Shown: positions 53,474 through 61,904 of the stretch, piece by piece
How the letters are laid out: every line of letters starts with the position of its first letter
Position numbering within the stretch: position 1 is the first letter of the stretch
DNA from: Blautia argi
Lineage (GTDB): Bacteria; Bacillota; Clostridia; Lachnospirales; Lachnospiraceae
Direction of reading: 5' to 3'
Length of the DNA: 64,000 nt
Assembly: GCF_003287895.1 (NCBI RefSeq)
Contig: NZ_CP030280.1
Location: 474,001-538,000, forward strand
Translations under genes and position numbers: made by a program
Notes under the pieces: model-generated
What the model was told of the DNA's origin: nothing
Databases searched by the model: none
Seen by the model: the letters and a program-made list of their open reading frames with translations, nothing else

Positions 53474-53944
53474 ATGAAAAAAAGATTGGTGGCATATTTT
53501 AGTGCAAGCGGAACCACAAAAAAAGCGGCAGAAATGATTGCTAATAGTGCGAAAGCAGATTTGGTTGAAATTGTACCCAAGATTCCATATATAAATGCGG
53601 ATCTTGACTGGATGGATAAGAAGTCGAGAAGCAGTATAGAGATGAGTGATAAGAAATTTAGACCGGAAATACTGGATACAGATATAGATATCGATGCCTA
53701 TGAAGAAGTCATTTTAGGATTTCCAATCTGGTGGTATGTAGCGCCCACAATCGTAAATACATTTTTGGAAAAATACAATTTCTCAGGTAAAAAGATTATT
53801 TTGTTTGCGACTTCCGGTGGAAGCGGATTTGGAAATACGGTGAGAGAATTGCAGCCTTCTGCGCCAGGCAGTGTGATCACAGAAGGAAAGGTATTTCACA
53901 ATGTAAACAGACAGCAGATCGCTGAATGGGCAGGAGCATTATAG
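53474..53944 (+). CDS. Flavodoxin-like protein
   Basis: The product has 156 residues. FMN phosphate loop VAYFSASGTTKKAAEMIA, WWYVAPTIVNTFLEKY and FATSGGSGFGNTVRELQP. Probably an electron carrier or quinone/flavin reductase. Start ATG at 53474 with AAAGGAGG; the open frame upstream is not conserved. Confidence 0.9.
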   Translation: MKKRLVAYFSASGTTKKAAEMIANSAKADLVEIVPKIPYINADLDWMDKKSRSSIEMSDKKFRPEILDTDIDIDAYEEVILGFPIWWYVAPTIVNTFLEKYNFSGKKIILFATSGGSGFGNTVRELQPSAPGSVITEGKVFHNVNRQQIAEWAGAL

Positions 53945-53961
53945 GATTGGAGAGATTTAAC

Positions 53962-54729
53962 ATGAAAAAAATCGTACAGACAGCAGGAAGAAATGCTTTA
54001 GAAGAATTTGCCCCGCAGTTTGCCCATTTCAATGATGATGTCCTTTTTGGAGAAAACTGGAATAATCAAGATATTGATGTAAAGACAAGAAGCATGATTA
54101 CGGTGGTGGCGCTGATGGCTTCCGGTATTACAGATTCTTCCTTAAAATTCCACTTGCAGAATGCAAAATCACATGGTGTAACCCAGAAAGAAATTGCGGC
54201 GGTTATCACTCATGTTGCATTTTATACAGGATGGCCTAAGGGATGGGCGGTATTTAACATGGCAAAAGAAGTGTGGAATGTGGATGAAGGAGATTTACCT
54301 TATGAAGAAGATGCTATGAGAGCGCATGCAAAGGAAATGGTATTTCCCATAGGAGCACCAAACGATGGCTTTGCACAGTATTTTTCGGGAAGGAGTTTTC
54401 TTGCCCCTGTCTCGGCTTCACAGGTAGGAGTATTCAATGTAACATTTGAACCGGGATGCCGAAATAACTGGCACATCCATCATGCAAAGAACGGCGGCGG
54501 ACAGATATTGATCTGTGTGGCAGGGCGTGGATATTATCAGGAAGAAGGAAAAGAAGCAATCGAAATGAATCCGGGAAACTGTATCAATATTCTGCCGGAA
54601 GTGAAACATTGGCATGGGGCAGCACCGGATGAATGGTTTTCTCATCTGGCAATCGAAGTGCCGGGAGAAGATATCTCAAACGAATGGTGCGAACCGGTTA
54701 CTAATGAGGAATACAGTATATTGAAATAA
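53962..54729 (+). CDS. Carboxymuconolactone decarboxylase-like / cupin fusion protein
   Basis: The product has 255 residues. Residues 1-115 are a CMD/AhpD-like domain (TRSMITVVALMASGITDSSL, GVTQKEIAAVITHVAFYTGWPK). The usual CxxC of AhpD is absent. Residues 130-250 are a cupin (PGCRNNWHIHHAKNGGGQILI, NILPEVKHWHGAAPD) with metal-binding His. Likely an oxidoreductase or isomerase in the cluster; function unknown. Confidence 0.88.
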   Translation: MKKIVQTAGRNALEEFAPQFAHFNDDVLFGENWNNQDIDVKTRSMITVVALMASGITDSSLKFHLQNAKSHGVTQKEIAAVITHVAFYTGWPKGWAVFNMAKEVWNVDEGDLPYEEDAMRAHAKEMVFPIGAPNDGFAQYFSGRSFLAPVSASQVGVFNVTFEPGCRNNWHIHHAKNGGGQILICVAGRGYYQEEGKEAIEMNPGNCINILPEVKHWHGAAPDEWFSHLAIEVPGEDISNEWCEPVTNEEYSILK

Positions 54730-54763
54730 CAGAAAATAACTTGAGTGGAAAAGGAGAATACAA

Positions 54764-55441
54764 ATGGCGAAACCATATATGATTTGTCATATGATGACAT
54801 CGGTAGATGGAAGAATTGATTGTAAGATGACGGAGGGACTTCGAGGCGGTGAAGATTATTATCGCATCTTGAATGAGTTGAATGTACCGACTACGGTCAG
54901 CGGAAGGGTTACTGCGGAATTAGAACTGGCAGAACCAGGTGAATTTACAGCAAATAATACAGAAGTTTATGGCAAAGAAGGATTTTCCAAAAAAACAGAA
55001 GCGAAAGGCTATGAGATAGTTGTTGATACCAAGGGAAAACTTTTATGGCCAAATGCAACAGATATGGAAAAACCTTATCTGATTATTACAAGTGAACAGG
55101 TAACGAAAGAATATCTTGAGTATTTGGATAAGCAGAATATTTCATGGATTGTTTGCGGAAAAGAAAAAATCGATCTTGTACGTGTGTCAGAAATACTTGC
55201 TTTAGAATTTCGTGTAGAGAGAATGGGAGTTGTTGGCGGTGGAGCGATCAACGCGGGATTTTTGGACGCAGGATTACTTGATGAAATCAGCATTCTGATT
55301 GGAGCCGGAATTGACGGGCGAGGCAGTATGGCAGCGGTATTTGATGGATTGGAAATGGATCATGATTTAATAGATTTAAAACTTATGGATGTTAAGAAAT
55401 TTGACAGTGATGCCGTTTGGCTACATTATCAAACAAAATAA
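54764..55441 (+). CDS. RibD/dihydrofolate reductase-like protein
   Basis: The product has 225 residues of the RibD C-terminal family (MICHMMTSVDGRIDCKM, VVGGGAINAGFLDAGLLDEISI). An NADPH-dependent reductase of unknown substrate. AAAGGAG lies before the ATG. Confidence 0.87.
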   Translation: MAKPYMICHMMTSVDGRIDCKMTEGLRGGEDYYRILNELNVPTTVSGRVTAELELAEPGEFTANNTEVYGKEGFSKKTEAKGYEIVVDTKGKLLWPNATDMEKPYLIITSEQVTKEYLEYLDKQNISWIVCGKEKIDLVRVSEILALEFRVERMGVVGGGAINAGFLDAGLLDEISILIGAGIDGRGSMAAVFDGLEMDHDLIDLKLMDVKKFDSDAVWLHYQTK

Positions 55442-55456
55442 TTATAGTTTTGAGGT

Positions 55457-55933
55457 GTGGTGAGGAGTAACGAGAAGCCCTGCGTTTGTAACGTGTTTGC
55501 AACACCACAATCCAAGAACCCAGTAAAATCAAGCTTTCCCAGTTACCTGAATGTTAATTTCAGTTCACAAAGAGATAATCGCAGAGAATACGAAAATACA
55601 GAAAAGGAACCGTTTCAGGTGGACTGCTTTGATGGAGGGATTCCAACGGTTAGTTTCGGACAGGTGGTAGATTTCAATTTGATGCTGAAACATGGTGCAG
55701 ATGGGAAGAGGGAAACAGCACAGATAAACCCAGGCGGAAGTTTTACACTGAAGCCGGAGGAAGAAGAGAATCTTCTGGCTGTCTATGTAGCGGCAGGAAA
55801 TGTGAAGATTGAAGATAAGCAGGTGAAAACAGGAGAACTGTTTATCTGTAAGAATTGGAGCAAAGAACGGATGATTGAAAATGCAGGAGAGTCTGTGGTC
55901 GGACTTGAGATTTGCAGAGTTTTTGTGAAATAG
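55457..55933 (+). pseudogene. HutD-like protein fragment
   Basis: The open frame has 158 residues. From about residue 55 it resembles the C-terminal half of HutD/Ves cupin-like proteins (FDGGIPTVSFGQVVDFNLMLK, LAVYVAAGNVKI, TGELFICKNW). The first 50 residues look unrelated, and the HutD N-terminal half is missing. Likely a 5'-truncated gene, although a divergent small protein is possible. Confidence 0.5.
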
Positions 55934-55969
55934 AATGTGATAAAACAATATGTGTCATAAATAGAAAAG

Positions 55970-56008
55970 CATATGAAGCGAAAAATGTAAAACTTCATAT
56001 GTTTTTTT
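55970..56008 (+). terminator. Terminator after the HutD-like fragment
   Basis: CATATGAAG (55970-55978) pairs with CTTCATATG (55993-56001), followed by TTTTTTT. Confidence 0.9.
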
Positions 56009-56160
56009 GTTTATGGAACAAAATGAGCAGCATACTGCTGAGTGTGATACAAATAATATGGTCAAAATATCTAACTTATCAGGTAAAAAACCATACTATT
56101 TCATCAAAAAGATAAGTGATAAAGTAATAGTATCGAAAAACGGAAAGAGAGGAAAAACTT

Positions 56161-57465
56161 ATGAGAAAAAAATGGGTAGTTACTTTACTTGTTGCTGGTA
56201 TGATGGGGAGCATGTTGGCAGGATGCGGAGGTGGAAGTGAAACTTCTGGAGAAGAAGGAAAAGAAAGTTCCCAAAAAGGAGATACCATTAAGGTTATGTG
56301 TGTAGGTACGGAAGCAGATACATACCTTGATGCTTATAATTCAATTGCAGAAAAATTTTCTGAAAATAATGAGTATGGAGTGGATGTGGAAATCGAGTTT
56401 TATGAAAATGAGCAGTACAAAACAAAATTAACAACGCTCATGGCTTCCAATGCGGTACCGGATATCTTTTTTACTTGGGAATTATCTTATCTTCAGCCGT
56501 TTGTGGAGGGAGGCAAAGTCGTAGATATTACTTCTTACTTAGAAGAAGATAAAGAATGGAAAGATTCTTTTGCAGAGGGAACCTTAGATTTGTTATCTTT
56601 TGACGGGAAAAATTATGGAGTTCCGACACAGAAATCGCTTTGTGTTATGTTCTATAATAAGCAAATATTCGAAGAAAATGCAGTAGAAGTTCCTACAACT
56701 TATGAAGAATTTTTAGAGGTTTGCCAGACATTAAAAGATAATGGTGTAACACCAATGGCATTGTGTGGTACAGATGCTTGGATTCCGGCACAGTTTGTAC
56801 AGCAAATTGCAGGAGGAATGGCAGGAGATCAGTTATTTAAAGATGTTTGTGCAGGAGAAGAAAAGTGGAATAACGAAACCCATGTAAAAGCAGCAGAAGA
56901 AGTAAAAGAAATGGCAGATAAAGGATATTTCCAGGACGGTTATATCGGAATGGGGCCAGAAGAATCCACAGACTTGTTTATGAATGGAAAAACAGCTATG
57001 TATTTCCAGGGAGCCTGGGATGCAGATAAAGTAGCAAAAAGCAGTGTTGGAGAAAATGTAGGTGCATTTGTGCTTCCGGCATATGATGCACAATATAACA
57101 ATATTTCCGTTGGATCTGTAGATACCAGTTTTGCTGTTTCAAAGAACTGTAAGAATGTAGATGCAGCAGTTGCCTTTTTGAAATATTGGACATCTCAGGA
57201 AAGCGAAGAGATGCTGTTATATGAAAATGGAAGAATTCCGGCAGGAAATTATCCAATTGATGAAACAAAGCTGTCTCCTTTAATGTCTGATGTGCTGAAT
57301 ATTTCAAATACACAGGTTGGTCTTACTCCTTGGTGGGATAGACAGTTTGGTGCAGGTGAAGGTGTTGAGTTCAATAATACCTGTGTTTCTGTACTCGGCG
57401 GCGAGGAAGCAAAAACTGCATTTGATTCACTTCAGCAATTTGCAGAAGATAATGCAGACAGATAA
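56161..57465 (+). CDS. ABC transporter sugar-binding lipoprotein
   Basis: The product has 434 residues. Lipoprotein signal MRKKWVVTLLVAGMMGSMLAGC with Cys22, Gly/Ser-rich linker, then a family-1 solute-binding fold (TTLMASNAVPDIFFTWELSY, GKTAMYFQGAWDADKV). It probably binds galactosides or related oligosaccharides, given the GH42 enzyme. No convincing promoter was found in the gap, but transcription likely starts after 56009. Confidence 0.93.
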   Translation: MRKKWVVTLLVAGMMGSMLAGCGGGSETSGEEGKESSQKGDTIKVMCVGTEADTYLDAYNSIAEKFSENNEYGVDVEIEFYENEQYKTKLTTLMASNAVPDIFFTWELSYLQPFVEGGKVVDITSYLEEDKEWKDSFAEGTLDLLSFDGKNYGVPTQKSLCVMFYNKQIFEENAVEVPTTYEEFLEVCQTLKDNGVTPMALCGTDAWIPAQFVQQIAGGMAGDQLFKDVCAGEEKWNNETHVKAAEEVKEMADKGYFQDGYIGMGPEESTDLFMNGKTAMYFQGAWDADKVAKSSVGENVGAFVLPAYDAQYNNISVGSVDTSFAVSKNCKNVDAAVAFLKYWTSQESEEMLLYENGRIPAGNYPIDETKLSPLMSDVLNISNTQVGLTPWWDRQFGAGEGVEFNNTCVSVLGGEEAKTAFDSLQQFAEDNADR

Positions 57466-57491
57466 CGTGTAGGCATCATGACAAGCATGAG

Positions 57492-57529
57492 AATGCGGAG
57501 ATGCATAAAACTTGCATTTCCGCATTTTA
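57492..57529 (+). terminator. Hairpin between binding protein and permease genes
   Basis: AATGCGGA-g-ATGCA (57492-57505) pairs with TGCAT-t-TCCGCATT (57513-57526), then TT. Likely a weak terminator or stabilising element that raises binding-protein level relative to permeases. Confidence 0.7.
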
Positions 57530-57556
57530 CAATTTCGTGTGGAAAGGGGGAGCACT

Positions 57557-58438
57557 ATGAATAAAGTGCTTGGAAATAAAAAGAGTATTGCAGTTTTTGT
57601 TTTACCTGCGTTTCTGATTTATGCAATTTTTGTTTTAGTTCCAATTGGATATAACGTATATGTCAGCTTTCTGCAAACAGACTTAATGAGTCCAAGTAAG
57701 TTTGTTGGAATTAAAAACTACATTAATTTGTTTCAGGATAAAACTTTTATAGGTGCAGTTAAGAATAATATTCTTATGGTCATTGGTTCCTTGATTGCTC
57801 ACTTACCGTTGGCATTATTCTTTGGAAATATACTTTTTCAGAAAATAAAAGGAAGTCATTTTTTCCAGACAGTATTCTTTCTGCCAAGTGTAATCTGTGG
57901 TGTTGCAGTAGGTCTGACTTGGACTTTTGTATATAATTCAGAATTTGGTTTGATCAATAAATTCCTTGAAATGATTGGACTGGGAAGTTTGAAGCAGGTA
58001 TGGCTGGCAGATAAAAATTTAGCATTGTTCTGTATTATTATTGTAGTTATGTGGCAGTTCGTAGGGTATCACATGATTATACAGATTGCGGCAATGAAAA
58101 ATATATCAGAGTCTTATTATGAAGCGGCAGAAATAGATGGAGCAAGTAAATGGGTTCAATTTAAATCTATTACATTTCCGTTGATCAAGCCTATTTTAAA
58201 GGTAGATGCAGTGCTGATTATTACTGGTTCACTTAAATATTATGATTTGGTAGCAGTTATGACAGGAGGAGGACCGAATCATGCAACAGAACTTATGTCG
58301 ACATATATGTTCTACCAGGGATTCCGTACTTTAAAATATGGATATTCAGCAGCAATCGGTGTGATTCTTTTATTATTATGTATTTGTTCGGTTCTTCTTT
58401 CAAACTTTGTGTTCCGTTCAGATAGAGTAGAGTATTAA
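57557..58438 (+). CDS. ABC sugar permease, MalF/UgpA type
   Basis: The product has 293 residues with six membrane segments. The EAA loop is EAAEIDGASKWVQFKSITFP. ATG at 57557 follows GGAAAGGGGG; a start at 57512 lies within the hairpin. Confidence 0.94.
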   Translation: MNKVLGNKKSIAVFVLPAFLIYAIFVLVPIGYNVYVSFLQTDLMSPSKFVGIKNYINLFQDKTFIGAVKNNILMVIGSLIAHLPLALFFGNILFQKIKGSHFFQTVFFLPSVICGVAVGLTWTFVYNSEFGLINKFLEMIGLGSLKQVWLADKNLALFCIIIVVMWQFVGYHMIIQIAAMKNISESYYEAAEIDGASKWVQFKSITFPLIKPILKVDAVLIITGSLKYYDLVAVMTGGGPNHATELMSTYMFYQGFRTLKYGYSAAIGVILLLLCICSVLLSNFVFRSDRVEY

Positions 58439-58452
58439 AAGGAGGGAGAAAG

Positions 58453-59289
58453 ATGAGATTATCACCAAAGGATCGCTTCTTTTTAGTTATCAAATATATA
58501 TGCCTTGTTTTTTTTACGGTGTTGTGTCTTTATCCGTTGTTGTGGTTATTGCTTAGTTCTTTTAAGACAAATACGGAATTGTATGCAAATCCATGGGGAC
58601 TTCCAGAGAGCTTTAGTTTTGTAAATTATATTCAAGCGATAGAAGAAGGACATATTTTGCAATATTTTGGCAACTCTGTTATTATTGCAGTATCAGCAGT
58701 TTTTGTTTCTGTTCTTTTAAGTAGTATGGTTTCTTATGCGATTACCAGAATGTACTGGAAATTATCTAAAGTAACTTTAAGTATTTTTCTGCTGGGAATG
58801 ATGATTCCGGTATACGCCATGGTTGTTCCTTTGTTCTCGATGTTTAATAAAATGGGATTACTTAATACACACTTGGCAGTTATTTTACCCCACATAGGCA
58901 TTGCTTTTCCCATGGCTATATTTATCATGACAGGTTTTATGGGCTCTTTGCCAATTGAGATGGAAGAAGCGGCAGTTATGGATGGTTGTAATATTTATCA
59001 GATTTTCTTTAAAATTATCATGCCCATTTCAAAATCCTCTATTGTGACGGTGGCGGTAGTTACATTTATTAATATCTGGAATGATTTGCTGCTCCCACAG
59101 ATCTTTTTAACAGATTCGTCTAAGATGACGCTGCCTGTTGGATTGACAGAATTTCAGGGACAATATGCTACAAATTATGTAGTAGAGATTGCGGCGGTCA
59201 TCATTACGATTATACCAAGTATTCTTGTGTACATATGGTTGCATAGACATATTATGGAAGGTATGGTTGCAGGTGCTGTAAAAGGATAA
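58453..59289 (+). CDS. ABC sugar permease, MalG/UgpE type
   Basis: The product has 278 residues with six membrane segments; EAA loop EEAAVMDGCNIYQIFFKIIMP. It pairs with the previous permease. No ATPase gene is in the cluster, so a shared MsmK-type ATPase elsewhere is expected. Confidence 0.94.
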   Translation: MRLSPKDRFFLVIKYICLVFFTVLCLYPLLWLLLSSFKTNTELYANPWGLPESFSFVNYIQAIEEGHILQYFGNSVIIAVSAVFVSVLLSSMVSYAITRMYWKLSKVTLSIFLLGMMIPVYAMVVPLFSMFNKMGLLNTHLAVILPHIGIAFPMAIFIMTGFMGSLPIEMEEAAVMDGCNIYQIFFKIIMPISKSSIVTVAVVTFINIWNDLLLPQIFLTDSSKMTLPVGLTEFQGQYATNYVVEIAAVIITIIPSILVYIWLHRHIMEGMVAGAVKG

Positions 59290-59305
59290 AGCGAGGAATG
59301 TAAGG

Positions 59306-60136
59306 ATGAAATTACTGATTGCAGATGATGAAAAGAATATCCGAAACGGATTATTATCTCTTCCCTGGAATACGATAGGGATTGATCAAACATATCAGGC
59401 AGAGAACGGTTTGGAAGCATTAGAAATTTTAAAGAAAAAAAGGATAGATATTGTAATCAGTGATATTAAAATGCCCGGTCTTTCTGGGTTAGAGCTGGCA
59501 GAGTATGTAAGTAAGAATAACTTGGATACAGCGGTAGTATTGCTTACGGGATTTTCTGAATTCGAATATGCACAGAAAGCTTTGAGGAATGGGGTTTTGG
59601 ATTATATGTTAAAGCCCCTGAGACCAAAAGATATTTTGTCTACTGTTGAAAGAGTCAAGGAAACCTTAGAGAAAAAAAGATATAAGGAGAAAGTGGTAGA
59701 AAAGTATGGAGAGGTTACGAACTCTAAGGATTATCAAGAACAGATTAGCTGGCATTTCAGAGGGGTTCAGGAACAGGCCATGGAAATCTTGAAAGATATG
59801 GCGCATAATTATAGCCAGGGTGTTTCTCTGAATTCTCTTGCAGAAAAATATCATTATTCTGTAGCTTATCTTTCCAGAATGATAAAGAAGGAAACAGGTT
59901 ATTCTTTCAGTGAAATTCTAACCAGTATTCGATTGGCACAGGCAGCGGAAATGCTCCAAAAAGAATATGGAAAAATCAGTATGATTGGCGAACAGGCTGG
60001 ATTTAGCGAACAGAAGTATTTTAGTCAGGCTTTCAAAAAAGTTTTTGGCATGAGTCCGGGAGAATTTCGTAAGCGAGATGAAAAACAAGAATATAGCATT
60101 ATAGATGTTCTTCAGCTTATGAAAAAAGAAGAATGA
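59306..60136 (+). CDS. YesN-type response regulator with AraC DNA-binding domain
   Basis: The product has 276 residues. Receiver domain (LIADDEKNIRNGL, phosphoacceptor Asp in VISDIKMPG, LLTGFSEFEYA, YMLKPLRP) and C-terminal AraC double HTH (SLNSLAEKYHYSVAYLSRMI, GEQAGFSEQKYFSQAFKKVF). It should activate this locus. Confidence 0.94.
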   Translation: MKLLIADDEKNIRNGLLSLPWNTIGIDQTYQAENGLEALEILKKKRIDIVISDIKMPGLSGLELAEYVSKNNLDTAVVLLTGFSEFEYAQKALRNGVLDYMLKPLRPKDILSTVERVKETLEKKRYKEKVVEKYGEVTNSKDYQEQISWHFRGVQEQAMEILKDMAHNYSQGVSLNSLAEKYHYSVAYLSRMIKKETGYSFSEILTSIRLAQAAEMLQKEYGKISMIGEQAGFSEQKYFSQAFKKVFGMSPGEFRKRDEKQEYSIIDVLQLMKKEE

Positions 60137-60151
60137 GAGGAAGGGTGAAGC

Positions 60152-61885
60152 ATGGATGAGAAGAGGGGGTTTATTAGCATTCGAAAGAAGATGATGGTTG
60201 TCTTTGCAGTTCTGATTACTGTTACAGGAATTGGGATTGCAAGTCTGTTTGCTGTTGTTTTCCGTTATGGCTATAGTTCTCTCTCTCAAATTTATTTAAA
60301 TGACATAAATGAGCAGACGACCAATAATCTGGAAAATAATATTCAAAAAATAGAAGACATTAATGTTCAGATATTATCCAGCCAGGTAATACAGAGCCAA
60401 TTAAGAATAGTAAATGAAAAAGCTCTGGATTCCTATGATTTAGCACGGTGCAGACAAAAGATAGAAAGAGAATTATCCAATTGGGCTTTGTATGCGTCTT
60501 ATGTTGTATCGGTAAGTGTTATTTCCAGAGAAGGGATAGAATTTGCAGTAAAAAAAATTGAAACAGGTGGAACACAATTTGGTTTTACAGAGGATGAAAT
60601 TTATGAGGCCAATGGCAGCAGTTTATGGGGAATAACTGGTGAAAAAAATAGAATTTGTGTTGCAAAAGCGATTTTAGACTTCAATACTATGAAACCAGCG
60701 GGATATATTAATATTGTATATGAAAATTCTTACCTTTCTGACATTTTGGCGGATAATTCCAGTAAATATTCCGGAGCTTCCTATGTTGTAAATACACATG
60801 GGAGAATCATGGTGGCAAATAAAGAGGGATATGTTGGAGAAAATTTTCCTGTAAAACTAAGTGACATAAGAGAGTCAAATACTTCCAGATATGATATGTT
60901 TAGCAGTACGCAGGCTTTTTATTTTGTAGGAAATGAAATGCCGAATGGATGGAGTCTTGTACAAACAGTTTCAGTCAAAGAGTTTAATAAAGAGATGAAT
61001 CATCTGATTGTACTGGCAGCGGGGATTGTTCTTTTGGTTTTAGGAATCAGTCTTGGTTTTGTATGGTATGTTACATCGAGGATTGCGTATCCGGCTAAAG
61101 AATTGATGGAGAGTATGAAAACCTTAGCAAAAGATAACGAGTACCCAAGGGTTAAAATTGTTTCTAACGATGAAATCGGTATGATCGGCCTGGAATATAA
61201 TAAAATGGCAGAAAATATCGAAACGTTGATCGAAAAGGTTTATAAAATGGAATTAACACAAAAACAGGCAGAGCTGGAATTTCTACAAATGCAGATAAAT
61301 CCACATTTCTTGTATAATGCATTGGATACTATTAGCTGGATGGCATTAGCTAAAGGAAATATGGATGTTTCTGAAATGACAATTGCTCTTGCAGAACTGT
61401 TAAGGGCTACCATTAAAAAAGAAAGTTTTATCACATTAAGAGAGGAAATGAACACAGTAAAGGATTATCTTTTAATTCAACAAGAACGTTTTGGAGACAA
61501 AATTTCATCAGAATATTTTGTGGAAGAAGATGCCTATTCTTGTATGGTGCCTAATTTTATCTTACAGCCTGTGATTGAAAATGCAATTATCCATGGACTT
61601 GAACCTAAAATAGAAAAAGGAAAAGTATCTATCAATATTTCGATACAAGATGAGTTTCTTACATTTTTGGTCGAAGACAATGGCGTTGGAATGGATGAAA
61701 CAGAAATTCTGGATTTGTATAAAAAATGCAGAGAAAATAACACAAAACAGTCTATTGGATTAAAGAATGTTTATCGCAGATTATTATTGTGTTACGGCGA
61801 AGCAAGCATGTTAAAAATTGAAAGTAAAAAAGAACAAGGAACCAGAATTTCATTTTTAATTCCACGGAACATCTCTAAAGAATAA
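60152..61885 (+). CDS. YesM-type sensor histidine kinase
   Basis: The product has 577 residues. TM1 at about 12-36, extracytosolic Cache-like sensor region about 37-285, TM2 near 290-310 (LIVLAAGIVLLVLGISLG), HAMP, His_kinase domain QINPHFLYNALDTISWMA and HATPase (LQPVIENAIIHG, DNGVGMDE). It pairs with the preceding YesN-like regulator (15 nt apart). Confidence 0.94.
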   Translation: MDEKRGFISIRKKMMVVFAVLITVTGIGIASLFAVVFRYGYSSLSQIYLNDINEQTTNNLENNIQKIEDINVQILSSQVIQSQLRIVNEKALDSYDLARCRQKIERELSNWALYASYVVSVSVISREGIEFAVKKIETGGTQFGFTEDEIYEANGSSLWGITGEKNRICVAKAILDFNTMKPAGYINIVYENSYLSDILADNSSKYSGASYVVNTHGRIMVANKEGYVGENFPVKLSDIRESNTSRYDMFSSTQAFYFVGNEMPNGWSLVQTVSVKEFNKEMNHLIVLAAGIVLLVLGISLGFVWYVTSRIAYPAKELMESMKTLAKDNEYPRVKIVSNDEIGMIGLEYNKMAENIETLIEKVYKMELTQKQAELEFLQMQINPHFLYNALDTISWMALAKGNMDVSEMTIALAELLRATIKKESFITLREEMNTVKDYLLIQQERFGDKISSEYFVEEDAYSCMVPNFILQPVIENAIIHGLEPKIEKGKVSINISIQDEFLTFLVEDNGVGMDETEILDLYKKCRENNTKQSIGLKNVYRRLLLCYGEASMLKIESKKEQGTRISFLIPRNISKE

Positions 61886-61904
61886 TGAATGAAAGGGAAA
61901 GCTT

